Part shown: positions 1-11,824 of the stretch, in pieces
How positions within the stretch are numbered: the stretch's first letter is position 1
How the letters are laid out: each line of letters begins with the position of its first letter
Assembly: GCF_001625215.2 (NCBI RefSeq)
Contig: NC_030383.2
Span: forward strand, 10,800,779-10,864,778
Direction: 5' to 3'
DNA length: 64,000 nt
Source of the DNA: Daucus carota subsp. sativus
Lineage: Eukaryota > Streptophyta > Magnoliopsida > Apiales > Apiaceae
Program-made: the position numbers and the translations under genes
Notes under the pieces: generated by a model
The model's database searches: none
What the model saw: only the letters and a program-made list of their open reading frames with translations
Told to the model about the DNA's origin: nothing

Positions 1-2200
1 ATTTGAACCCATAATGCTTTACCTGCAGACTTTGTCAAAGTACAAAAATAGATCAAAAACAAGAAACATGACATTATAATTAAACTGTATGAAAATGGCA
101 GTAACCAATTTTAATGTATTATTATATAAAATTGATGAATGCATGCATACAAAGCCAAGTGAAGCAGATACATTGCAAGGAAAATCAAACTTAGAATTCT
201 AAAATATAAATAATTAAAGGTGCCTAGAGTTTTGCCAATCATTAAACATTTCATTGGCCAGTTGATTTCTAAAATTATTCCAAGCAACACTTGACTCAAG
301 ATGAAGAACAAAATCTTCATTAAGTGCATCTCCGTTTTCTCCATTTTCACCAACCCTGGCCTCTATTGGATCAATTCTCATATTCGATCTTATAAAGTTA
401 TGAAGCAGGGCACACGCTGAAATAATTCTGCACTTGGTTTTTATTGGATACCAAGTAGTATCTCTCATAATACCCCATCTGAGTTTTAACATCCCAAAGC
501 ATCTCTCAATAACATTTCTTGCTCGAGAATGCTTCATATTAAAAAACTCTGCTGGTGTTGCAGGCTGTCGACCATTTTTCCATTCATTCAGATGATATCG
601 TTGGCTTCTAAAAGGAGTAAGAAATCCTTCACAATTCATATATCCAGCATCACATAAATAATAGCATCCTAAAACAAGCAAATTATGTATTAGTTAGCAT
701 CACAAACCCACCACTAACTGAAATATATTAACGCCTATATCATTACCTTGAGGAACCTTCAAAGGATTTTTTCTTGAAAGAGCATCTCGGAGTACTCTAT
801 TATCATGAGCCGACCCCTCCCAACCGGGTAGTATATAAATAAATTGCAAATCTTTTGAGCATACACCGAGGACATTAGTGGAAATTTCTCCTTTTCTATT
901 TCGGTATCTAACTTTGTCATTTTCGCGAACACGCACTTTCACATGTGTCCCGTCTAAAGCACCTAAACAATTCTACAAAAATAGTTACACACTAGTTAAT
1001 ATATTCTTATGTAATTATACTTGTAAAAGTATAAGTCTCGTACACTTGTTTACCTTAAAACTCCCCCAGTTTGAATCCATGCAATTTTCAGTGATCGGTT
1101 CTGGCTTCTTAAGAAGATGGTTGTAGCATTTAAGGACAACATTCAGAACGCAAGTAAAGTGACGTGATACCGTTTCCGCACTTCTTCTAAAAAAAACTTG
1201 AATTGTTCTGTTCTTTTTATTATGTGCAAGTGTGTAAAGAAACAACGCGACCATCTCAGCTGTATCCATATTTCGGTTACCTCTTAACCCACCAATATCT
1301 CTAAGCATCCCACACAATTTGTCAAAACAATTTCTGTCCATTCTAATATTGTTTATACATACTTGGTCACTAATTTGAATAATGGATTTAATGTTCAAAA
1401 ATCTTGCTTGAAGTCTATCATCTATAGAGTTGTCAAAAAGAAAATTTATTTGCCTGGGTATCTTAAGATGTAACTGAACAAAACTATGCAGAATTTCAAT
1501 CAAAAGCTCCGTAATCTTTTTAATCATCTCATTATATATATATTGTAACACACGCTGCAACAATTTGTTTCTTCTTAGATAATGGCATTCTGGCCATCTG
1601 TACAGCAGTCACAAAGAAATAACAAAAAAAAAATAAAATCAAAATGTAAAACTCAACTATAATTTGATAGTTAATGGTTATCTGGACTATACAAAGAAAA
1701 TCGAAACAAAAGAGACAAGACTATGCTATAACAGAGAAGTGATAGTATATAAATAAAAAGATAATTGAACAATGGAATGATATCATTATATCATCCCTGA
1801 TCAATTGCTTGTATTGAGTAACAAGATACATGTGAATACCTGGAGAAATCGACGATAATTCTTCAAACCCTTGATTCAGCAGCTGTGTTGAAGATGGCTC
1901 AAAAGAAGACTGGTATAGATAAGAATATATAAGATAATCATCGGAAAGAATTGGCGGCAATCGATACACTAGTTGGCGCCCAAATTTATCGGAGTAATTG
2001 ATCCAGTAAGCAGCTGCGGATTTGGAGTGACCACGCTCTAGGGCGGTAACTTAGTTACCGTGTTTTGGGGGAACTTCAACTACACAGGTATTAGAAGATA
2101 CTGGGTTTAATTTTTTATTTTACAAACCAAACGCGGGTTTTATTTTATTTCCAAGGAATTTAGAGTTACATACCCCAAATACAACGAAACAAACGAGGCC
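1..2200 (-). mobile_element. PIF/Harbinger DNA transposon, left end outside window
   Basis: The right terminus reads, on the minus strand, GGCCTCGTTTGTTTCG and is followed at 2201-2203 by TAA, the usual PIF/Harbinger target duplication. A Harbinger-type DDE transposase lies inside on the minus strand. The left terminal repeat and any Myb-like second ORF are not visible and would lie left of position 1. Between the transposase and the terminus (about 1700-2050) there is an open minus-strand frame of roughly 80-100 codons that I do not recognise. It could be a leader exon or host sequence. Confidence 0.7.
214..1563 (-). CDS. HARBI1/ALP1-like transposase, three exons, damaged start
   Basis: Nuclease-type transposase of the DDE_Tnp_4 family, which cuts and joins Harbinger element ends. 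Exons read 1563-1054, 972-747 and 668-214, and each junction has GT..AG and preserves frame. Visible motifs are [10 protein letters not shown] (first catalytic Asp) in exon 2, LCDAGY (second Asp) and RNVIERCFG (Glu) in exon 3. The conceptual product from about 1563 is near 396 residues, the family's usual size. No in-frame ATG opens exon 1. The natural start appears to be the ATG just upstream (minus strand, around 1594), but it is out of frame by 2 nt across a short TA run near 1535-1545. One extra TA unit would explain this. It is probably an inactive or recently inactivated transposase. Related plant host proteins (ALP1) exist, but the adjacent element terminus favours a transposase. Confidence 0.8.
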
Positions 2201-2224
2201 TAAGAGTTATCTTAATATTTGTGA

Positions 2225-3827
2225 GACTAAATTGCACTTTAGTGGATAATTTTTTTGCACGTTAATGGCCAACATTTAAAATTCAGCATTTGTATAGCTG
2301 AAGAAATGTTTTTAAAGCAATTAAATGGATCCACATATTCCGTCTACACGACGTTAACTGAATGAAGGGTGTTTTGGGAACTTTAGTGGGTTTATTTTTG
2401 TGTGTATATACATGTATTGTCATCTGCTATGCAAAACAATCATATGTTTTACTAGGCGGGAGAACGGAAAACTGAAGAGAAATTATAAATGTGAAGAGTA
2501 GATTATACTGTACATTACCTGATTACCTCATATTCTGCCATTCTTTAAACACACTGTATAAATGCCAAAGAGAGATGCAACTACTATTGCCATCCTAAAT
2601 TACCTTCACCTCACCTCCCTAATATCCCTTATAAGAGTTGAACAGAAGATTTTCAGAAAAATGAAAGTAAAAAATGATCTGAGCTAATGAATATAACATT
2701 CAAATGTTCACTGAATCTGAATCCAGATGCTACTTAAATCTCACTCAGCTACTTAAATTCCACTCAGATGATGGAAACGTGACTCTTTACCTTCCTGTGA
2801 TTTTGATTAGGGTGCTAGTCAGGACAAAAGTTAAACAACTCTAACCGAAGGCACTATTCTAATCAAGGATCTAGATGCTTGGTGTTTTATCTTGTGTTGT
2901 GCTAAAATAATGATTTACTTCAAAAAAATTCTCAAGTTAGAATGAATTTGTCAGCTACATGCCTACATAAGTCCGCAAAAAACTCAACTCCATAAAAACT
3001 GTATTAAAAGAAAATCAAGTAGTTTGTCAAGGCCAGGATGATCAAATCTAGAAGTTTTGATGTATGAGGTTGTTCCAGTGCTCATTTTATCATATATTGA
3101 ACACTCCGCATCAGGCATAATGTTTACAAAAAGAATAAAGTTTGAGTCAAAAAATATCTATGAAGTTTTTGTAATATATCTTCAATAAACCGCAGGATGA
3201 TGGGTTTCTCCATCTTCAGTAAACCGCAGGATGATGGATTTCTCTATCTTCATTCTTTTGCGCGTACTCCTGTTTATTGGCAGTGCTAATTCTTACTTTT
3301 GCTAATTCCATGTTAACCTTGTTTCCTTTTATTAACATCTATACAACTATCTCAGCAGCATGTTATGGAAAGCATTCTTTAAGTTCCTTATGCTGGAGAA
3401 GCAATGTCATTGGCTCAAGATGCAGTGAAAGCCATGGCAGAGAAAGGATATGTGCTCGAAACAGAAGCACTGAGCAAAGCTAAATCTTTTGATGAATCTC
3501 ATCAAGTTTCGACAACACAATAGCAAAAGTTGTTGAGCTGAGAGATAAGATTGGCTTCAATGATAATATATTTATGCATCTGGATGAACAAATGGAGTGA
3601 GTATATAAACTTATCTACGGTAGTTTGTTAAATAGCAGCTTTAACCTTTGAATTATGTTTTATTTCAATTAAACCAAACGTCCGTTAAAGGTCTTATAAC
3701 GGAGAGAGTGCGGAGCCATTTAGTTGCTTAAAAATCACTTCTTTAGCCACACAAATGCTGACTCTTAAACGTCGGCCATCAATGTGCAAAAACTTTATAA
3801 TACAAGCCATTAAAGTGCAATTTAGTC
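2225..3827. mobile_element. Mutator-like element carrying a host gene fragment (Pack-MULE type)
   Basis: The element is flanked by an exact 9-bp direct repeat, TATTTGTGA, at 2216-2224 and 3828-3836, the size typical of Mutator. It begins GACTAAATTGCACTTTA and ends with the inverse of this. The similarity continues inward for about 120-150 bp on each side (shared words include TGCAC, TTAATGGC, CAGCATTTGT and GCAA(C/T)TAAATGG). No transposase is present. Inside lies a fragment of a BPA1-like gene (3391-3600) and a twofold tandem repeat of about 37 bp at 3178-3250. The region from 2350 to 3390 holds no recognised gene. Non-autonomous gene-carrying MULE is the best reading. Confidence 0.8.
3391..3600 (+). 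pseudogene. Fragment of a BPA1/BPL-like (binding partner of ACD11) gene
   Basis: The plus strand encodes GEAMSLAQDAVKAMAEKGYV, then ETEALSKAKSFDESHQVSTT. After a one-base frame change near 3518 it continues AKVVELRDKIGFNDNI to a stop at 3600. This matches the C-terminal part of the plant BPA1-like RRM protein family (AQ.VV..MLAKG(Y/F)VLGKDAL.KAK.FDE.HQ..., then the (R/K)IG(L/F)T.K segment). The RRM itself is absent. Frameshift, isolation and position inside a MULE show a captured, non-functional exon. The family call is from memory of conserved words, not a database search. Confidence 0.6.
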
Positions 3828-3836
3828 TATTTGTGA

Positions 3837-5237
3837 TAAACTTGTTGCTATTAGTATGTTATTTGAATTTGTGATAAACTTGTTGCTATAGTACGTTATT
3901 TGAATTTGTGATAAACTTAAAATCAATTTATATTTAATTAGTGCGTGTGTATATATATTCTGTATATATAGGTGGCTATTCCACTACAAACCAAGCTATC
4001 ATACAAATCTAAAAACCACTATTTTCACTCTCATTTTTGCTATTATAACTCCAATTTATTTATTTTTTATTTTTTTTATAATTTTTTGGAGGGCCCACGC
4101 TGACGTGGCAGCATGTCTGCTGCTACGTCATCTGCCACGTCGGCACCTACTGACGTGGCACTGCCACGTCATCTGCCACGTCAGCATTGGGATTTTAGTA
4201 CATTTAATCCGAATTTGGTACACGTAGATTTAAAAATAAAAAAAATCAAAAAATTCAAATCTTTTTCAAACATAGACGGTCGTGTAAATGGTTCGTCTTT
4301 ATATTTAAATAAAACACGTTAAATTTAAAAAAAGTTATATAAAGGTTCTTGTTAAAAAATGATATTCAAAATTTTATATTTATAATTTTATTAATAACAT
4401 CATTACAATTTTTTGAATGAAATATTATATGATAATATATTGTTATGAGTGTTTTTAGTATTTGACATTGTTTAACAATGTAAAACTAATAGATAGTCAT
4501 AGACTCCACATTTGTAGACTTGTAGTCCCAAAAGGAGAGTACCAAACCAAAAAATATACTGAATATTTTTGTAGATTTCCGGATTCCCATTTTTTTATAA
4601 CACTGAATATTTCTTTATTATTATTAAAATATAAATATAAATATATATATATATATGTATTGGAGTTTTAAATATGAAGTAATTGAATGTATATTAATGA
4701 TTAGACATTAATGTCTAATAAATATGTTAGTGTTAAAAGTTAATAATAACCTTTATATATATATATATATAAAAATATGTATTTGGAGCAAAGGGTATAT
4801 AATCACTTTGAATTAAATGCCTCAAGGTTGTTGTATTAGACATATAATAATATAGCTCATCATTGGAGATGAGCACCAACCATTGGAGATGTTATATTAT
4901 TTTAGCATCAAAAATCATTTTTTGTTTTTGGTGTTATATTATAACAATAAGTACACTTATTTTTAGCTCACCTTTAGACTTGCTCTGACTGTATAATTAT
5001 TTATCAAGGACTCCGTAATCCGTATGTCTCACATCTCTGGCTCATTTTTATCATTTTAACCAGAAAAGCAGGCTTGCATATTCACTTGACGTAGATTTAT
5101 ATTTTTTATTGCAAAAGTATCAGACAAAATCATTGCGGGTATCAAATACATGTAACATGTAATTTTACGTTGTACTATCACAATTGCAAAGCAACACATT
5201 TTAAGTCATTTACTACCTCCGTCCAAACATATTGTTA
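3837..5237. other. AT-rich spacer with a dense ACGT-motif cluster
   Basis: No gene is recognised. At 3865-3930 a 35-40 bp segment (TTTGAATTTGTGATAAACTTG) is duplicated in tandem. At 4090-4190 six ACGT cores occur in about 100 bp, arranged as TGACGTGGCA and CTGCCACGTCA in both orientations. Short TA runs lie at 4638-4657 and 4756-4771. The remainder looks like degenerate MITE sequence, for example the word CATTGGAGATG repeated at 4861-4890. Confidence 0.5.
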
Positions 5238-5262
5238 GAGCAAGTCCAACAGCTGCCCTATT

Positions 5263-5489
5263 TAGAGATGGCAAAATTTTCCGAACCGATAGATATCCGA
5301 CCGAACCGACCCGAATGGTTTTTACCGAACCCGATTTTTATGGTTTGGTTTTGGGTTTGGTTTTTATTTTTAAAAACCGATTGAATTTGGTACGGATTTG
5401 GTTTTTAGGTTAACCGAACCGATACCGACCCGAATATCCGAAACCCGATTCGAATCCGAACCAAACCGAAACCTGACCGAACCTGATAT

Positions 5490-5574
<85 letters not shown>

Positions 5575-6090
5575 GTGTGTGTGTGTGTGTGTGTGTGTGT
5601 CATATTTATATAAAAGTAGTCATTATCACTAGATGAAAAGATATGTGTAAAAAAGAATAATTATATTGTTATATTTTTTTTAAATAATTTTTCATCACTT
5701 ATTCAAATATTGAATATAATACAAATTTATTTATAAATACTAAATACATATTCTTATAAAAAAAAATAAACATAATCTAGTATTAAATAATATTTGAACA
5801 AAAGAAAAGTATCATCAAAAAATTTGTTCAACTAAATAAATAAAATTTGAGGATATGTTAAATTTTGAAAAAGACTTGTTTATGAACCTATATTTTAGAT
5901 ATATTTTTTTAGAATTTTTTATATAATTTTCGGTTTCGGTTAAAACCGAACCGAACCGAAAACCGGTGGTTCGGTTTTGGTTTTTGAACTTCGGGTTTCG
6001 ATTCGGTTCGGGTTCGGTTTTGAAAAACAGTATTCGGTTTGATTTCGGTTTTCGTTAAAACCGAATCATACCGAACGATTGCCATCCCTA
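5263..6090. mobile_element. Non-autonomous hAT element nested in a MITE
   Basis: Terminal inverted repeats TAGAGATGGCAA (left) and TAGGGATGGCAA (right, inverted) are bounded by an exact 8-bp duplication, GCCCTATT, at 5255-5262 and 6091-6098. The TIR sequence and 8-bp duplication are diagnostic of hAT elements. Subterminal regions are full of CCGAACC/GGTTCGG words in opposite orientation. No transposase is encoded. The centre holds a TA/TG microsatellite. Confidence 0.85.
5493..5600. repeat. Compound (TA)n(TG)n microsatellite
   Basis: About 80 bp of uninterrupted TA followed by about 26 bp of TG inside the hAT element. The predicted ORFs on both strands here are simple translations of the repeat and are not genes. 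Confidence 0.97.
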
Positions 6091-6570
6091 GCCCTATTTA
6101 GTGTTTAAATCATAATATATGACATTTGATGAAAAAACTTGATCCAACAATGTCCTAGTGATGCCTTATATCACTAGGACAACTCATTCAATCTTTATTT
6201 TTGAGGTTCTCTCTCCTTGCACTATCTCATATTTTATAATAAATTCTTACCAACACTCTCTTTCTCTCTATATTTTATATTATGTTTTAATGGTGAAAGT
6301 GAATTTTTAATAATAAAATATTAAACATATAGTGAAAATAAGGCAAATTGTTGGAGTTTAAGTTAGTAGAATATGTCCTAAACTACTAGGACATAATTTT
6401 TTATATTATATCTAGGGTTCCAACTAAGACACAGTTGAACTTGCTCTACACTTTAATTTTTGAGATGTCTCGCTCAATTGTTAACATTTCCTAAAATAGC
6501 AATTATTATTTTTTTCACTAGATTAGTAGATCCCACTAACTTACCCACTTTTTCAAAAAAAACACGGCTC

Positions 6571-9500
6571 AGATTTTTTTTTTTTTAAACGCAAGAACTT
6601 TTATTAATAACCAATCTCCAACAAGAGAAAAGTGGGAACAGTATACTAAGGTTGAAACTGAGACTTCCTAGGTCTGCACATTGGCTAAACATCCGAAACT
6701 AAAACTAGAACCGAAACTACCGGAACTGAAATTAGAACTGAAATACTATCCTAACTTTATTAGGCTACAACCGAAAACATATAACTACAGTTGTAGCTTG
6801 CCCTAATATTACTAGTGCCCACAAACAAGCATTTTCTTAGTCAATATCCTCCATGGGAGGGACACCATGGAGGGACACCTTGAGATGTTGTAATTCACCA
6901 GAGATCTCATGATGGTAGATCTTCATCTACATGCGTTGGCCCAAGGAGTTGACCTGATTCTTTAATGCTCACACCAGCCTGCAATCATTTTCCTCCTGCG
7001 AGCTCCATCTTTGGAGAACCATCTTTGGAGAATTGATCTGCCAGGACATTTAAATGCCTAGGAATATAAAGAAGGGTGACTTTGTGGACAAAAATATTAT
7101 TATGCAGTTCCTGTAAATGCGTATCCCAGTAAACTCCCCGTTTGAACTTTAGGAAATTATTTACCAAAGTAGCTGAATCAGTAAGGATAATACAGGAGCG
7201 AATACCCAGACAATTATGCTGTAAATGGTTCATCATGATCACTAAAGCTTTAACTTCTGTGTCATAATTAGACCGAACTTCCACAGGGCCTGAAAAAACT
7301 AGCTTGCATAATCTTTTATTATTTATTATCACTCATCCCACACCAGCCAGTATATTTCCGTCAGCCTTTAATTGATACGATCCATCAATAAAGCCCGCAT
7401 ATTGATAGATGGACAACCAGTTTGTGAGCCAGGAATTCAGGTTTTTCCGAGAATATATGTGGACTGAATGAGCTGGAGATATCGCCCAGCTGCTCATCAA
7501 ACTCTGAGAGATTAACTTCGCTGCACGGGCCCATAAGAATGCTCTGTATTTAATTGCTAGTTCCAGACTTTTAGGTGAAATTCTGAAACCCCTAAAAATT
7601 AATTCGTTGCGAGCAATCCATATTGACCAGAACATAGAGGCTAAACATATGCTTCCACTTACATGTTTGTAGAGAACGCGTATCCGTTGGAAACTCCCTG
7701 AGAAACTTGTGACTCCATCCTGCCAACTGCTTACTTCGAGCCATTTGTTTAAACATTCCCACCCCATCTTAGCCAACGAACACTGAAAAAATAAGTGTGC
7801 TTGTGTTTCTTCCTCAGCATTGCACCACTTACATAAATTCTCAAACCTGACTGATCTAAAGGTCGTAAGTGGGGAGTCTATTGTGTTCTGCTTGCCATAA
7901 GAAAACCTTAATACGTGGAGGAATCTTCATACACCAGATTTGAGACCATGATCTATTTTTATGTGAAAATTCCGTTAACCTTTGATAAACTGCAGCTGAA
8001 GTTAGAGAATTATTGGTTGCAACCCATATTATTTTGTCTTCCTTGTCTTGCAGGACCACCTCGTTGACAATTTGCTTGAGATATTCTAGCTGATTGATTT
8101 CTTCACGGGAAGACAAAGAACTAACATCTATTATTTCTTCCCAGGAAGAACAATTGATTATTTGGGAGACAGATAGTGATGGATCTCTAACTCGTGTAAA
8201 TAGCAAATTCAACCGCTCTTTAAGAACACCATGTCGATGCCAGTTATCAAGCCAAAATTCTATTGTTACACCATTACCTAATTCCCACTTGATATTTTGC
8301 CAGGAACAGCAGCTGCTAAAACATGCGTCAGAAATCATGATCACACTCTTAATAACTGGAGAGGCATTAATTTTTAATTTATTTTTCCAAGCCTCGCGCA
8401 AAGTGTTGAGACAGTCAGCCCCATATTTTCCTACCAGAATTTTCCTCCATAAACCATTTTTCTCTTTGTAGAATCTCCACCACCATTTTGCCAATAATGC
8501 TTCATTTTTAGTATCTAAATATCCTATTCCTAAACCCCCTTCCTTCCTAGGTTGACAGATAGTGGACCATCCAATCAAATGCATCCTCCTGCAGTGATTA
8601 TCTCGCTCATCTGATTCTTTACAAAAAAACCTCTCCTTATTTTGTCTATTGCATCATTGATTTCTTTGGAGGTTTTGAAGACACTATACCAATATATTGG
8701 CAAATTGTTCAGTGTTGATTTAATCATCGTAGCTCGGCCTGCCTTATTAAGAATACGACTCTTCCAAGAGCTTAACCTGGTCTTGACCTTAGTTAGGATA
8801 GGTTTCCAAAAGGTCCATCTTTTCGGAGAAACTCCCACTTGGAAGTCAACATATGGGAATGGCCATCAACCACTTTGACAACCTAAAATCTGCGCACATT
8901 GGTTTACCAAGTCTGAGCCTGGTTCATGTGCATAGAGTACGTTTTTTCTAAAATTAATTTTTAGGCCTGATGATATTTGAAACAGGCGTAATATTAACTT
9001 CACACCTTGGCAATCCAAAACTGAGTTCTCGAAAAAAAGAATTGTATCATCTACATACTGGACATGCGAGATAGGAGGACTAGTTCCCAAAATCAGTCCC
9101 TTAGAAAAACCAAGCTCCGTTGCTTTGTCTAATAGTAGATGAAGAAGTTCTGCTACCAAATTAAAGAGCATAGGTGACATAGGGTCACCCTGTCGTAACC
9201 CTCTAGACATTCCAAATTCGCGTGTTGGGCTACCATTAACTAAAATTGACATCCGAGTACTTTCCAAAATTACTTTGATCCATTGAATCCACTTATTTCC
9301 AAATCCGAATGCATTAAGGGCTTTGAAGAGAATATTCCAGTTAACCGAATCAAATGCTTTCTCGAAATCTAATTTCAAAATGAAGCCTTTGACTCGTTTC
9401 GATTGCAGACTATGGACCACTTCCTGAGTAACTAGGAAACTGTCTGTGATATTACGGCTTTTGATAAATCCAGACTGAACCTCTGATACTAAAGATGGGA

Positions 9501-10475
9501 TGTGTTGTCCTAGACGTAACGAGAGTGCCTTTAATAGTATCTTTAACACACAGTTTATCAAGCTTATTGGACGGAAGTCGCACACTGAAGTTGGAGTCTC
9601 TTTTTTGGGAATTAAGCAAATAAATGAGGAATTGAGGCCATTAGGAAGCTTACCTTGATAACAAAACTCCTGGACCATTTTCAGGATATCCGCATGAATG
9701 CTTGTCCACATCTTTTTAAGGTACTCAACAGAGATACCATCAGGTCCTGGAGATTTGTTAGAGTCCATGCTCATCAAGGCTCCAAATAATTCTTCAAGAG
9801 TAAATTCTCGCTCCAACTGGAGCGCCTCATCTACACTTAATTGTTTAGTTATAAGCCCTTGTATGTCAAAATTGATTTCAGGCTGCTCCCTGTTGAAGAA
9901 ACCTTCAAAATGATCCAAAAATAGATTCTTAATTTGATCCGGTCTGTGATACCATATTCCATCGTGCAAAATTCCATGAATGTGATTTTGCTTTCTTCTA
10001 TATTGAACCAATCTGTGAAAGTACTTCGAGTTGCTATCTCCATGTAACTCCCAGTTAAGTTTGGCTTGCTGACGTAGGATCTGTTCTTGCTCGCGATATA
10101 ACTCCCAAAGTTGCTCTTCTGTTGCCTGCAATTCTGGCTCACTATCTGATTTTCCCAACAATGTATTTCTTCGATTTTCAAGATGTGAAATGACATCTGA
10201 GGGTTTTTCATTAACCCTGTACCATTCTTTAATAGTCCAACGAAGAGATTTTAGTTTTCCATGCAAGCTTAAGTTGGACTTTGACATCTGACCCCAATGA
10301 TCTGTAACTATCTTAAGAAAATCATCTTTTGCCAACCAAGCATTGTATACCTTGAAAGGTTTATATCCCCAATCCATACGTCCTTGACTGAGTAAAATTG
10401 CAGCGTGATCTGAGCTCATCTTTCTTTGAGACTCTAATAACCATTCTCCTTTCTCTTCCCATACATGATTTTAAC
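6571..10475 (-). mobile_element. 5'-truncated L1-type LINE retrotransposon
   Basis: Transcription would run right to left. The 3' poly(A) tail appears as 13 T residues at 6574-6586. The body encodes the end of the endonuclease, reverse transcriptase, a zf-RVT zinc motif and RNase H. Sequence ceases to be open just right of 10470, so almost all of the endonuclease and the first ORF are missing, as is usual for LINEs. Clear target-site duplications were not found; short A-rich words near both ends are too simple to use. Confidence 0.85.
6985..10419 (-). pseudogene. Decayed LINE ORF2: RT, zf-RVT and RNase H
   Basis: The longest frame (10419-8866, 517 aa) starts at the SSDHA end of the endonuclease. 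It contains the RT fingers (DFRPISLIN), LDFEKAFDSVNW, GLRQGDPMSPMLF and the catalytic QYVDD. A single TGA at 8866-8868 interrupts it, and the same frame resumes (GVSPKRWTFW) to 8575. A frameshift leads into 8584-7856 (RRMHLIGWSTICQPRKEGGL type). A zinc-binding segment ENLCKWCNAEEE..HLFFQCS follows at about 7780-7850. RNase H is split by another TGA near 7333: FIDGSY on one side, then LTDSATLV and NVLADQFSKDG on the other. At least two nonsense codons and two frameshifts make it non-functional. Confidence 0.9.
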
Positions 10476-11824
10476 TCTAAAAAAATCTGTATCGACTACA
10501 AAGATATTGTTAACACCATTACTTCTAAAGACCAATAATGTGAGAAAAGCAGGTATATATTTTTTCCCAGAGTGACAACTAAATCTTCTGAACTCACCTC
10601 AAGAAATTTATTATCATCATTTTCATAAATATCTTGTGAAGTCACTTCAAGCACCAATCATATGAGTTAAACAATACCCCTATGTTTTCAAATATTTGAC
10701 ATTTGTCTTTTGTGCACACATTTTTAAATGCATTGACTGTATAACTAGAATTAATATCCTTAAAATTTTCTTTTTGTGAATTAAAGTATAAAATTAATAT
10801 TTTTATTTAGAAAAAGAAAATTTTAAAAATAATAATTCTAAGTATGCAGTCAAAACTCTTAGAATTGTATGCCAAAAAATCAAACGTCAAATATTTAAAA
10901 ATAAAGGGAGTACCGTAAGTAAAACCTGACGTACATAATGTATTTCTGAGATCATCTAGGTGAAATCCAATAAAAACCATCATGTCCTATTACCACCATT
11001 CACTAGGTAGGATTTCTTAATTTTGCTGAACATGCGCAATTGTCGGGACCACTTTCAAGTGTAAGTTCCACAAAACAGATCCCGACTATCACTTGTTCTC
11101 CCTCCGTTTCTTTTTTTCTTTTCCTGTTTGTAATGTCGGTACTGTTCATAACATGAGTCAAATTACTAATTTACATATAATCTATAAAACTAAATATAGT
11201 CATGAGTGATCTTGTTAGATTCGTATACACGAGTACTTTAATACGGTGAAGTTTTTATATTTAATACTACTACAAAATGAAAGATATTAACGATCAAAAG
11301 TGTGTTTGGCAAACGTAAAAAGTACAAACAGTAAAAGTATTTAGAGTCGGGGGAGTACTAATTGCACTACAATATGGTAGTTGGTGAACCGGCATGTAAC
11401 GCCAACTTATATGCGTCCAAACTAGAATCTGGAAATATTCCAGAAAAGCCACCGCGTGTAGTGACTACGGGCGCATCTCCTACCAAATTTGGAAATAATT
11501 AAAAATTAAAATTGACAAAAAGTTAACTCAATCAACTGACTTTAATTAAGCACATTGACCAGTAACCCGCATTCGGCATTCCGATCAACCAAAGCAAATT
11601 GAGACTTATACTCCCTCTGGTCTTTTATATAAAGCATCTTTATTTTTTGCACATTATTTTGGGAGTTTTGATCATATATTTAAAATTAATATTTTTAAAT
11701 TTTTCTTTTTCTGAATAATAATATCTATATTATATTTTTATTTAAAGTTTCTTTTTCTTTTTATTTAAAGTTTCTTTTTCTTTTTCTGATTAAAATAAAA
11801 CTGATTGCTTTTTGAGTAAAAAAG
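10476..11824 (+). promoter_or_regulatory. Upstream region of CYP72A copy A, homologous to that of copy C
   Basis: No gene is present. Blocks at about 10596-10660, 10915-11100 and 11380-11470 match 39047-39420 upstream of CYP72A copy C (shared words: AAATATCTTGTGAA, TTCTGAGATCATCTAGG, AACAGATCCCGACT, TCTGGAAATATTCCAGA). The duplicated unit therefore included at least 1.2 kb of promoter. Copy A's version carries an extra Stowaway-type MITE (10677-10910) and the start of another (11611 onward). The LINE lies at the left limit of the homology. Confidence 0.6.
10677..10910. mobile_element. Stowaway-type MITE in the CYP72A copy A promoter
   Basis: A 234-bp element has related inverted ends (CCCCTATGTTTTCAAATATTTG and CTCCCTTTATTTTTAAATATTTG) bounded by TA on each side. 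It is absent from the corresponding position upstream of copy C, which provides an empty-site comparison. Confidence 0.7.

Larger units (their letters stand above)
5238..6446. mobile_element. Tourist-like MITE interrupted by a hAT element
   Basis: Terminal inverted repeats GAGCAAGTCCAAC (5238-5250) and GTTGAACTTGCTC (6434-6446) are followed by TA on each side (TTA on the left, TAC on the right). The element would be about 380 bp without the nested 828-bp hAT insertion and its target duplication. The terminal sequence type (GAGCA..TCCAAC) is common in PIF/Tourist MITEs. The 3-bp target duplication has one mismatch, so the superfamily is tentative. Confidence 0.6.

Noticed and set aside
1721..2050. 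Minus-strand open frame between the transposase and the Harbinger terminus
   Set aside because: Not recognised, and no splice link to the transposase could be shown, so it is mentioned only within the element entry.
5370..5613. Open frames on both strands over the TA/TG microsatellite
   Set aside because: They are translations of a simple repeat (alternating Tyr-Ile and Thr-His).
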